A DNA stretch of 5,170 nucleotides from Desulfomonilaceae bacterium. GTDB lineage: Bacteria > Desulfobacterota > Desulfomonilia > Desulfomonilales > Desulfomonilaceae. The stretch covers positions 1 through 5,170 of the forward strand of contig JBAZSD010000054.1 in assembly GCA_041662605.1 (NCBI GenBank). Reading direction: 5' to 3'. Position numbers and translations under genes: made by a program. The notes under the pieces were generated by a model that saw only the letters and a list, made by a program, of their open reading frames with translations, was not told where the DNA came from and did not search any database. Below, piece by piece: positions 1 to 5,124 of the stretch (position 1 is its first letter; each line of letters opens with the position of its first letter).

Positions 1-69
1 AGCCTTGACAGAAGAACACCTTATGAAGTTTACTGGGGTTACCCACCCCAACAGAGAGCAGCGGCATGA
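1..69 (+). CDS. IS3-family transposase OrfB, C-terminal end (partial)
   Basis: Reading frame 1 gives the C-terminal 22 residues of a transposase, with SLDRRTPYEVYWGYPPQQ visible, ending at TGA (67-69). The stretch LDRRTPxEVYxG is the typical tail of IS3-family OrfB (DDE/rve integrase-type) transposases, just after the catalytic domain. The DDE residues lie upstream of the window, so catalytic integrity cannot be judged. OrfB is normally made as an OrfAB fusion by -1 programmed frameshifting. The spacing from the stop codon to the end of the element (53 bases) is normal for the family. Confidence 0.88.
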   Translation, partial: SLDRRTPYEVYWGYPPQQRAAA

Positions 70-98
70 ACAAGCAGCTTGCACTTAAAAGTCGCGTT

Positions 99-122
99 CA
101 ACTGTCCTAATTCGCTAGACCA
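99..122 (+). repeat. Right terminal inverted repeat of IS3-family copy A
   Basis: The reverse complement of this segment (TGGTCTAGCGAATTAGGACA followed by GTTG) matches the left terminus at 5050 (TGGTCCAGGAAAAAAGGACA) at 15 of the first 20 positions. Imperfect terminal repeats of about 20-25 bases that share TGGTC and GGACA blocks are what an IS3-family transposase would bind at each end. Confidence 0.8.
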
Positions 123-1164
123 TTGCTCCCTTCATGCAGGAATTTCATAAAGACCAGGTTTTCCAGAAGCTTACCTAGGTCTTCTGCGAATCGGAAGGAG
201 ACAGCGTTCCGGATACCAGTGTCGATGCAGTATACTTTCCGGGGATTTTTTTCATGATCCTTCAGTGAATAAGAAAAACGCCTGACGAAAAAGAAAAGAA
301 AGGCCTGATTCAAATACTCCGACCATCGCTCGACGGTATCCACCGGAATGTTAAAAAGTTTTTGACACTGTTGTAGGATATGAGCGACGCTGAATTGGTC
401 ATATAATATTTGTAAAGCGTCCGTAGATTATCCACCTTTGCAATACTGTAACGCTCAACAATATCGCGGACCAGAATATCTCCGGCATAACCGAGAAGAA
501 TCTCCTGTTTGTTCAATCCCAGGACGACAGCGGGAAATCCACCCCATTGCATAAACTCCCTAATTTTGCCACGGATCTCGTCTTGGCGGCTGATCATGTC
601 GAGACGGTCGCCATAGGTCATTCCATTAAAAGACAGAAATTCGGTGAAATTGAGAGGATAGATCGCAACATCGAGATGACGGCCCGTCAATAAAGTTCCC
701 AACTCACGGCTCAGCAGTTTCGACGAAGAGCCTGTGATAAATATCTGTCGCCCGCCTTTATCGATCATCTGGCGAACAAACCGCTCCCATGCAATCACAT
801 TCTGAACCTCGTCCAGAAAGATATAGGTTTTCCCTTCCGGTTTAAGGAATGTCAAATAGGCGTTCAACACACGGTTCATGAATTCCGGGGTGAGTTCGCC
901 AAAGAAACGGGGATCTTCAAAGTTGATGTAAAGCGTGTTCTTTCGAGGAACACCTTGAGCGATCAGACGCCGGATCAACTGGTTCATGATCGTTGATTTT
1001 CCACTCCGCCTTGGACCAACAAGGGTGACCGCCAGTCCGTCCTGAGCGAGACGAAAAATCCTCTCCAGGTATGGTCCACGTTCAACGCCGCAGAAGCGAT
1101 CCTCCTGCCAGAAATTAACATCCAAAAGGATTTCGATGATTTTATCTTGTGAGAGATTCAGCAT
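123..1164 (-). pseudogene. AAA+ ATPase with DUF4143 domain, frameshifted and truncated
   Basis: The gene reads on the minus strand from ATG at 1164. The N-terminal part is a P-loop ATPase (AAA_14-like): Walker A GPRRSGKST at residues 50-58, Walker B YIFLDEVQ at 114-121, sensor-like ITGSSS at 143-148 and TGR at 160-162. A GGFPAVV motif (208-214) and DILVRDIVERY (229-239) lead into the DUF4143 part. The frame breaks after about residue 271 (YNSVKNFL). One base earlier in frame, the protein continues as IPVDTVERWSEYL...KVYCIDTGIRNA...LGKLLENLVF, typical DUF4143 sequence, so a single base was lost (or miscalled) near 353-363. The continuation runs into IS3 DNA at 122 after HEGS and stops at 107-109 within the IS. 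About 345 residues remain of a family usually near 400. The family's biological role is unclear; members are often laterally transferred. No strong ribosome site precedes the ATG. Confidence 0.87.
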
Positions 1165-1171
1165 TGTAACT

Positions 1172-1201
1172 ACTATATCGGTTATTATTACTACGTTTTA
1201 A
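1172..1201 (-). promoter_or_regulatory. Candidate promoter of the ATPase gene (weak)
   Basis: On the minus strand TTAAAA (1201-1196) and TATAGT (1177-1172) are 18 bases apart. The expected transcription start would be at or one base before the ATG at 1164, suggesting a leaderless message, which fits the lack of a Shine-Dalgarno sequence. A second, weaker pair (TTGCAG 1233-1228 with TATATC 1209-1204) would give a leader of about 35-40 bases. These are consensus matches by eye in AT-rich DNA and could be chance. Confidence 0.3.
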
Positions 1202-1243
1202 CAGATATACCATTTATATCCGATCCCCTGCAAATTGTATTAA

Positions 1244-1266
1244 AATCGGGAAATTTCTGATACAAT
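1244..1266 (+). promoter_or_regulatory. Candidate promoter of the polysaccharide genes (weak)
   Basis: A good -10 candidate, TACAAT (1261-1266, preceded by TGA), lies about 43 bases before the TTG start at 1309. The -35 is poor: only AT-rich matches are seen near 1239-1244. The region 1165-1308 separates divergent genes, so it should hold a promoter for each direction. No clear operator palindrome is visible. Confidence 0.3.
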
Positions 1267-1297
1267 AACACTAATTATTACATTTGAAGTGAGTCTC

Positions 1298-1314
1298 TGG
1301 GGGCGGATTTGCCC
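1298..1314 (+). promoter_or_regulatory. G-tract ribosome site with start-codon hairpin (WecA-like gene)
   Basis: TGGGGGC (1298-1304) sits five bases before the TTG start codon and is the only Shine-Dalgarno-like element for this gene. GGGC (1301-1304) can pair with GCCC (1311-1314) around a six-base loop, placing the G of the TTG codon in the stem. The stem has only four base pairs, all G-C. The same arrangement occurs at the next gene (2811-2833). A role in limiting translation is inference. Confidence 0.4.
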
Positions 1315-2787
1315 ATACAAAGTGAATATCTAGCCTTACTAGCCGTCCTTGGTTTTATCCTGACCTACTGTTTAATACCTGTCACCAAGAAGCTGGCTTT
1401 TGCGCATGGTTTTGTGTCTTACCCCGGGGTTAGAAAGATCCATACGGGGCCAATTCCGGCGCTAGGCGGCTTAGCTATCTTTGCGCCTCAAGTCCTTCTG
1501 TTCGTCCTTTTTGGCTATCTTGTAACTTCCGGATCAATCTGGGTCACTAGAACGGAGACTGCAAAGTTCGTGTCTTTGTTTATAGGCTCAGTCTGGATAT
1601 TGAGCCTGGGGATTATCGACGACCGGGTAAATCTTGGCTGGAGAAAAAAACTTCTCGGTCAGATTCTGGGTATAGGAATCGTGTTGCTGGGGGGACATAC
1701 GATTGGTTCGGTGGACATTCCATTTTACGGTCCTTTAGATTTCGGACCTCTTGGGTATCCACTACTCGGATTTATCGTGCTTCTCATAACCAACGCCGTA
1801 AATTTGATCGATGGAATGGACGGATTGGCGGGTGGGGTCTGTTTCTTTGCAGCGATCACGTGCGGGGTGTTCGCTATTTTTAGAAGCGATTTCCTGATCG
1901 CGTCCATAGCGTTCACAATTTCGGGAAGCCTGTTGGCTTTTTTAAGATATAATTTTCCGCCTGCGTCAATTTTCATGGGCGATTCAGGCAGCCTTTCCTT
2001 GGGATTCATATTAAGCGTTCTGGCGACAAGTAACATCGTAAAGGCGCCAGGCCAGCGTTATGCGACTCTAACAACAATGTTAGCTTTGCTTCTACCATTT
2101 GCCATCGCCCTAATAGACGTTTTCTTAGCTATAGCTCGCCGCTGGATCAGTGGGAGAAAGATCTTCCTGCCTGATTCAGACCATATACACCATCGCTTCA
2201 TGGAAATGTTCAAGCGGCCAAGGCTCGTGGTAGGAATATTTTATGTTTTTAGCGCTCTTTTTTGCCTTTTGACCTTGCTGATTACCATAACGCCCGAATC
2301 CAGGCTAACGTCCATTATCGGCGCTGTTACGGTACTGGCTCTTATCGCGACAATGGCTATTGTCCTCAAACTATACCGGATAGACAGACTCACCAGCGTC
2401 TTGAAGAATCGTCACGATTTTCAATTTTTGTCTACATTTAATTCTTACATGGAATTGAGAGTTGAGAGAGCAAAATGTGTGGATGAACTCATTTTTTTGT
2501 TGGAATCAGGTGTTCGTGACCTGGATTTTGACGCAGTCGAGGTTAACTCGAATGGATCCAAAAGGTGTGTTTGGAACAAGAATCAAAAGGTTCATCTCGA
2601 TACGCCAAGGCTGAACGAGTGTAGAGTTTTCAAGGATTGTGACGTAACGATAATGTGGACAGTGCCGACTCATGATGATCGGACCTATCAGAAGTATCTC
2701 GAATTAGTTTGGCATAGGTTCCTGAATCAGTTAGAATGCAAAAATGCGTTGCTCATCAGGGAGAAGACCATAAATCACGTGGAATAA
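1309..2787 (+). CDS. WecA/MraY-family undecaprenyl-phosphate sugar-1-phosphate transferase with C-terminal extension
   Basis: The 492-residue integral membrane protein probably transfers a sugar-1-phosphate, such as GlcNAc-1-phosphate, from a UDP-sugar to undecaprenyl phosphate at the cytoplasmic face of the inner membrane, the priming step of O-antigen or other glycan synthesis. All family landmarks are present in order: KIHTGPIPALGG (43-54), the Asp pair D104-D105, NAVNLIDGMDGLAGG (162-176), FMGDSGS (222-228) and the WecA-type HIHHR (292-296). About eleven hydrophobic segments span residues 7-355. Family members are usually 320-370 residues. Here about 135 hydrophilic residues (358-492) follow the last membrane segment and form a separate cytoplasmic domain I do not recognise. 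The TTG start is chosen because it follows a G-rich ribosome site by five bases and leaves a short tail before the first membrane helix. The next gene starts 39 bases downstream in the same direction. Sugar specificity cannot be read from sequence. Confidence 0.93.
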   Translation: MPIQSEYLALLAVLGFILTYCLIPVTKKLAFAHGFVSYPGVRKIHTGPIPALGGLAIFAPQVLLFVLFGYLVTSGSIWVTRTETAKFVSLFIGSVWILSLGIIDDRVNLGWRKKLLGQILGIGIVLLGGHTIGSVDIPFYGPLDFGPLGYPLLGFIVLLITNAVNLIDGMDGLAGGVCFFAAITCGVFAIFRSDFLIASIAFTISGSLLAFLRYNFPPASIFMGDSGSLSLGFILSVLATSNIVKAPGQRYATLTTMLALLLPFAIALIDVFLAIARRWISGRKIFLPDSDHIHHRFMEMFKRPRLVVGIFYVFSALFCLLTLLITITPESRLTSIIGAVTVLALIATMAIVLKLYRIDRLTSVLKNRHDFQFLSTFNSYMELRVERAKCVDELIFLLESGVRDLDFDAVEVNSNGSKRCVWNKNQKVHLDTPRLNECRVFKDCDVTIMWTVPTHDDRTYQKYLELVWHRFLNQLECKNALLIREKTINHVE

Positions 2788-2810
2788 TTGATATAAAAGC
2801 ACGAATTACT

Positions 2811-2833
2811 GGGGGGCAATTGTGTCATGCCCC
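2811..2833 (+). promoter_or_regulatory. G-tract ribosome site with start-codon hairpin (ligase-like gene)
   Basis: A run of six G (2811-2816) precedes the ATG at 2827 by ten bases and is the only ribosome-site candidate. GGGGC (2813-2817) is exactly complementary to GCCCC (2829-2833), which starts at the last base of the ATG, leaving an 11-base loop. The five G-C pairs would occlude both the G tract and part of the start codon. It mirrors the structure at 1298-1314. Function is inferred only. Confidence 0.45.
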
Positions 2834-4071
2834 ATGCGCCAATTTGGAGACAGGGTGTGTCTTTTAGCAAATATTTAGTATGGTTATTTTTTATTATCGC
2901 CTGTGTTCAGCAGGCTTTTCTTTTTCCAGATATAAGCCTGATTCCTGGAGAAAGGGCCAATTTATTTTCAGGCGTTCTATGTTGTGTCGCATTTATTTCA
3001 GCTCTGACGATTCTTAAAATCAGGGGAAATAGCGTCAGGTTATCAGAAGTTGTTATTTCAGTAACGCTGGCTTCTTTGGCTTTTGCGAGTTCTGCGTTGA
3101 GCGCTACCCCTGGGGTGTCTTTCGCCCGGTCTTTTGTAATCATTTCTTCAATGCTTGGTGGATACTGGACTTCCAGGCTATTACTTAACAACGTTGAAAG
3201 TCGCCTTTTTTTTCAGAGGGTCTGCCTCGTGTTGTTGTTCTGCATAATATTCCTGACATTCGCGGGTATTCTCACAGGCGGCAATGTTTATCAGTTCATA
3301 GATTCCGGGGCTCATCAGGTAGTTTCGAGAATTTTAATACTCTCCTTTGCCCCGATTAGTTTCTTGTTCGGGACTTCATTCTCAGTTTTCCTGACTGGGG
3401 TTGTATCGTTAATTGTCACATATTGCTGCCTCGTGGCGCTGGATTATTATGGGACGGTTAGAACCGGCCTCGTTATCCCTTTTGGATTGAGCTTTTTGGC
3501 GATATTTTTTATCAAGAAGACAAAAAAAATACTCATACCTTTTTTCGCAATTCTGCTGATCTGTTTGTTAGGGGCCAGTACACTTTTCTTTTGGCATTCA
3601 CAAAAAAATGCCAAGGAATCCCAATCTGTAGCCTATCGAATAGAGAATATTTTCTTCTCTACCTATTTAGCAATAAAGCATCCACTTCTAGGAATAGGCC
3701 CATCAAGCCCGAGGGCAGGATTTGTCAATGATTACGACATCAAATATCCTTTTTCAACCAAGGACACATTTCGGGAATGGTCGGATAACGTGCGAACCTC
3801 TGAGAACACCATCTTTACTCTCCTGGCGGATTTAGGGTTTCCGTTCGTGATCCTGTATTTGTCAGCGTTATTCTGCCTGCTCTGGAGACTAGCGCGTCTA
3901 GCCTGGCGCCCTCCCCTACATTATATTCCCGCTCCTCTAGCCCTCCTCCTTGCCATCATAGGTTCTTTTGTCCACTTTCAAGTCTTTGATGGTCCTTATC
4001 TCCCCCAAATTAGTTGGTTTCTTCACATTTTGTTGGGAATGGTTCTTTTTAGCCCGCCCGATCCCAAATAA
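2827..4071 (+). CDS. O-antigen ligase/polymerase (WaaL/Wzy)-like membrane protein
   Basis: The 414-residue polytopic membrane protein has about eleven hydrophobic segments and a large loop at about 255-325 before the C-terminal helices. This is the layout of WaaL O-antigen ligases and Wzy polymerases, which move undecaprenyl-linked glycans at the periplasmic face. The diagnostic stretch is IKHPLLGIGPSS (283-294), followed by RTSENTIFTLLADLGFP (323-339), matching the family pattern hPllGvGpgs ... HNtyL..laElG. YYGTVRTGL (207-215) matches the usual T.sR segment. The His of the HN motif, important in WaaL, is replaced here by SEN. Ligase and polymerase cannot be separated by sequence alone. The neighbouring Wzm-like remnant favours a ligase in an ABC-exporter pathway, while the missing His favours polymerase or another family member. 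ATG 2827 is chosen over out-of-frame TTG and GTG just upstream. No stop-distal terminator hairpin is visible. Confidence 0.8.
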   Translation: MPHAPIWRQGVSFSKYLVWLFFIIACVQQAFLFPDISLIPGERANLFSGVLCCVAFISALTILKIRGNSVRLSEVVISVTLASLAFASSALSATPGVSFARSFVIISSMLGGYWTSRLLLNNVESRLFFQRVCLVLLFCIIFLTFAGILTGGNVYQFIDSGAHQVVSRILILSFAPISFLFGTSFSVFLTGVVSLIVTYCCLVALDYYGTVRTGLVIPFGLSFLAIFFIKKTKKILIPFFAILLICLLGASTLFFWHSQKNAKESQSVAYRIENIFFSTYLAIKHPLLGIGPSSPRAGFVNDYDIKYPFSTKDTFREWSDNVRTSENTIFTLLADLGFPFVILYLSALFCLLWRLARLAWRPPLHYIPAPLALLLAIIGSFVHFQVFDGPYLPQISWFLHILLGMVLFSPPDPK

Positions 4072-4115
4072 CTTTCTGGACTTTCTTAATGGAATTTTGT
4101 ATAAATGCCGTTACG

Positions 4116-4144
4116 TTGACTTGGTTAAAGTAATCCTGTAAAGT
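4116..4144 (+). promoter_or_regulatory. Candidate sigma-70 promoter before the Wzm-like remnant
   Basis: TTGACT (4116-4121) and TAAAGT (4139-4144) are separated by 17 bases. Further downstream two TATAAT hexamers (4153-4158 and 4161-4166) are present, without equally good -35 partners. The gap 4072-4224 holds no gene. It is AT-rich and ends with the G7 tract. Confidence 0.45.
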
Positions 4145-4184
4145 TAGCGTCTTATAATCATATAATATAATTAAGCGTAAATAA

Positions 4185-4193
4185 TGGGGGGGC
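4185..4193 (+). promoter_or_regulatory. TGGGGGGGC tract before the Wzm-like remnant
   Basis: Seven G flanked by T and C lie 32 bases before ATG 4225, the same signature seen before the two genes upstream (five and six G). If it acts as the ribosome site, translation would have to start near 4198-4207, where only non-standard in-frame codons (ATC 4198, ATC 4204, CTG 4207) exist. Unlike the other two, no GCCC complement follows it. Confidence 0.3.
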
Positions 4194-4224
4194 TTCTATC
4201 AAGATCCTGATTGAATCCAGAGAC

Positions 4225-4485
4225 ATGATTTTAAATCTTGTCTACCGTGAACTAACCGTGCGATACAAGCGCTCTATGCTGGGATTCATGTGGACCATGC
4301 TGAACCCTATTATTATGAAAGCGGTATATACGGTAGTTTCTTCAACGATATTCAGATTTCCTTATAACGGGACGCTCCCGAGCCTCGGCATAATTCTGAT
4401 GAGCGTTCTGCTGGCAGTGGTGACGCTGACCATCGGCTACACGGTGTTTACCAGGGCTGAAGATGATTTTGTTTATTATGTGTAG
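4225..4485 (+). pseudogene. Wzm-type polysaccharide ABC permease, internally deleted remnant
   Basis: Wzm proteins (ABC-2 permeases, usually about 260-280 residues) export lipid-linked O-antigen with the ATPase Wzt. This reading frame has only 86 codons, yet it begins and ends like a complete Wzm. Residues 1-47 hold the amphipathic N-terminus LVYRELTVRYKRSMLGFMWT and the first membrane helix up to IFRFPY. Residues 48-86 (NGTLPS onward, then a hydrophobic helix, then GYTVFTRAEDDFVYYV) resemble the extreme C-terminus of the family. The roughly 170-190 residues between, including the central membrane helices, are missing, with the frame kept across the junction near base 4365. No Wzt gene follows. 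Translation might start upstream of 4225, because ESRDMILN fits the family N-terminus, but only weak start codons are in frame. Activity as an exporter is not expected. A two-helix membrane peptide could still be made. Confidence 0.78.
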
Positions 4486-4498
4486 TTAATACATCGTC

Positions 4499-4526
4499 TT
4501 GTAACGCGTATAATTATGTGTATAAT
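4499..4526 (+). promoter_or_regulatory. Promoter of the brnTA remnant, possibly leaderless, with operator-like palindrome
   Basis: TTGTAA (4499-4504) and a perfect TATAAT (4521-4526) are 16 bases apart. Transcription would start about seven bases later, at the A of the brnT ATG (4533). A second TATAAT (4509-4514) lies 12 bases upstream, and the palindrome ATAATTAT spans 4510-4517 between them. BrnA antitoxins are DNA-binding proteins that repress their own promoters, so this AT-rich symmetric region is a reasonable operator candidate by inference. Confidence 0.55.
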
Positions 4527-4609
4527 AGACTCATGCGATTCACTTGGAATGAACGGAAACGTATCGCTAATATCAAGAAACACGGCATTGATTTTACCGA
4601 TGTGTATAA
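4516..4609 (+). repeat. 10-base direct repeat flanking the brnT 5' end
   Basis: ATGTGTATAA occurs at 4516-4525, overlapping the brnT -10 box, and again at 4600-4609, where the toxin similarity ends. The period is 84 bases. The second copy sits on the apparent deletion junction of brnT, so it may mark how the truncated gene formed, although a 10-base AT-rich match can arise by chance. Confidence 0.45.
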
Positions 4610-4616
4610 AAAATGA
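4533..4616 (+). pseudogene. brnT: BrnT-family toxin (DUF497), truncated to 27 codons
   Basis: The product starts MRFTWNERKRIANIKKHGID, followed by FTDV. This is the conserved BrnT N-terminus (pattern MrFeWDe.Kn..N..KHGi.F), then it ends at once with YKK and TGA. BrnT is a ribonuclease toxin of about 90-100 residues. Here the beta-sheet core and the catalytic residues of the C-terminal half are absent, so toxin activity is very unlikely. The TGA overlaps the ATG of brnA in ATGA (4613-4616), the coupled layout typical of this operon, so sequence between codon 24 and the end was probably lost while the junction with brnA survived. No Shine-Dalgarno sequence precedes the ATG, consistent with the promoter lying directly upstream. 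A natural short toxin is possible but I consider it improbable. Confidence 0.75.
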
Positions 4617-4894
4617 ACAAGAAATCTTCTTCGAAAATCTCTGACGATGCGCCCATGGTCACGCAGGCTGATCTTGACAGCTCCCGGTTCCGAGTCAACC
4701 TTCAGGATGTCCCTCGTAAGCAAAGGGCCAATATCATGATTGACACGGGAGTAATTGCCTTCTTCAAGCTCAAGGCCGGTCAGCGAGGGTATCAGACGCT
4801 GATCAACGAGACGCTTAAACAGGCGATGCGCCAGGAAGAGATTGAGACAGTACTCCGCCGAATTGTGAGGGAAGAACTGGCACATTCCGATTAG
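4613..4894 (+). CDS. brnA: BrnA-family antitoxin (DUF4415)
   Basis: The 93-residue protein is of normal length and uninterrupted. A variable polar N-terminus (1-36), which in BrnA wraps the toxin, is followed by the ribbon-helix-helix part RANIMIDTGVIAFFKLKAGQ (38-57) and GYQTLINETLKQAM (59-72). This is the BrnA/DUF4415 signature (v.iRld.dvl..fka.G.GYqt.iN..L...m). A charged tail then follows. BrnA dimerises, binds BrnT and represses the brnTA promoter. The start codon overlaps the TGA of the truncated brnT, and no separate ribosome site is visible, so translation likely depends on coupling or on a very short leader. Because the toxin is missing its core, this antitoxin is an orphan: it may still act as a DNA-binding repressor or neutralise a related toxin elsewhere, by inference. 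Confidence 0.85.
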   Translation: MNKKSSSKISDDAPMVTQADLDSSRFRVNLQDVPRKQRANIMIDTGVIAFFKLKAGQRGYQTLINETLKQAMRQEEIETVLRRIVREELAHSD

Positions 4895-4901
4895 GTCTTT
4901 T

Positions 4902-4919
4902 CGTTTCGTCACGGAAACG
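4902..4919 (+). other. Stem-loop after brnA (possible weak terminator)
   Basis: CGTTTC (4902-4907) and GAAACG (4914-4919) are perfect complements around a six-base loop, starting eight bases after the brnA stop. No T run follows directly; the nearest is at about 4937-4941. It is therefore not a textbook intrinsic terminator. The rest of 4895-5049 shows no convincing gene. Confidence 0.3.
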
Positions 4920-5049
4920 GAGTTGCTAAACCCTGCTTTTTCTCACGGATATCCCAACCGCTAAAGGCCAAATGAACCGTGGGGGTTGTTTGTCATTTCG
5001 AACAAATCTATTTTGTTGGGGATCACAAGTGTACTCAGACATTTAGTAA

Positions 5050-5073
5050 TGGTCCAGGAAAAAAGGACATTGG
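5050..5073 (+). repeat. Left terminal inverted repeat of IS3-family copy B
   Basis: TGGTCCAGGAAAAAAGGACA at 5050-5069 matches the reverse complement of 103-122 at 15 of 20 positions, with the TGGTC, AG and GGACA blocks conserved. The asymmetry of the central A/T bases is normal for left and right ends of one IS3-family element. Confidence 0.78.
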
Positions 5074-5124
5074 CTTAGGTGCAAGAGCTGCTCTAAATTA
5101 ATCAAAACAGAAGGAGCAGTAAAA

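Larger units (their letters stand above)
1..122 (+). mobile_element. Right end of an IS3-family insertion sequence (copy A)
   Basis: The window opens inside an IS3-family element. It contains the last codons of the OrfB transposase, a short non-coding tail and a right terminal inverted repeat that ends in ...GACCA at 122. The outer boundary is placed there because the reverse complement begins TGGTC, matching the TGGTC that begins the left end of a second element at 5050. It also fits the 5'-TG...CA-3' termini usual in this family. The DNA on the other side, from 123, is the interior of an ATPase gene, so the element or a rearrangement at it cut that gene. The left end of this copy lies outside the window, so target duplication cannot be checked. 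Confidence 0.85.

Noticed and set aside
350..365. Programmed -1 frameshift at the A5-C-T5 tract (minus strand) joining the two ATPase parts
   Set aside because: In the reading frame the candidate heptamers are C AAA AAC and C TTT TTA, which do not fit the X XXY YYZ rule, and the gene is also cut by IS DNA, so mutation or a miscall is simpler.
1725..2036. 103-codon reading frame on the minus strand
   Set aside because: It lies wholly inside the well-supported WecA-like gene, over its catalytic motifs, and the translation resembles no family; it is an antisense shadow.
2820..2824. TTG (2820) and GTG (2822) as alternative starts of the ligase-like gene
   Set aside because: Neither is in frame with the protein that begins at ATG 2827.
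2907..3191. 94-codon reading frame on the minus strand
   Set aside because: Antisense to the ligase-like gene with no ribosome site or recognisable product.
4072..4224. Hidden small RNA, riboswitch or CRISPR-like array in the gap after the ligase-like gene
   Set aside because: No repeat-spacer periodicity and no strong hairpin are visible; the AT-rich sequence is explained by promoter-like elements.
4514..4912. 132-codon reading frame on the minus strand
   Set aside because: It runs antisense through brnT and brnA, both of which have clear family motifs on the plus strand.
5001..5017. AACAAA/TTTGTT stem-loop as a terminator or attachment site
   Set aside because: Only six weak A-T-rich pairs with no T run after it and no partner repeat elsewhere in the window.
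4972..5046. 24-codon reading frame starting MNRGGCLSF
   Set aside because: No ribosome site, no similarity to a known family, and short enough to occur by chance next to the IS end.
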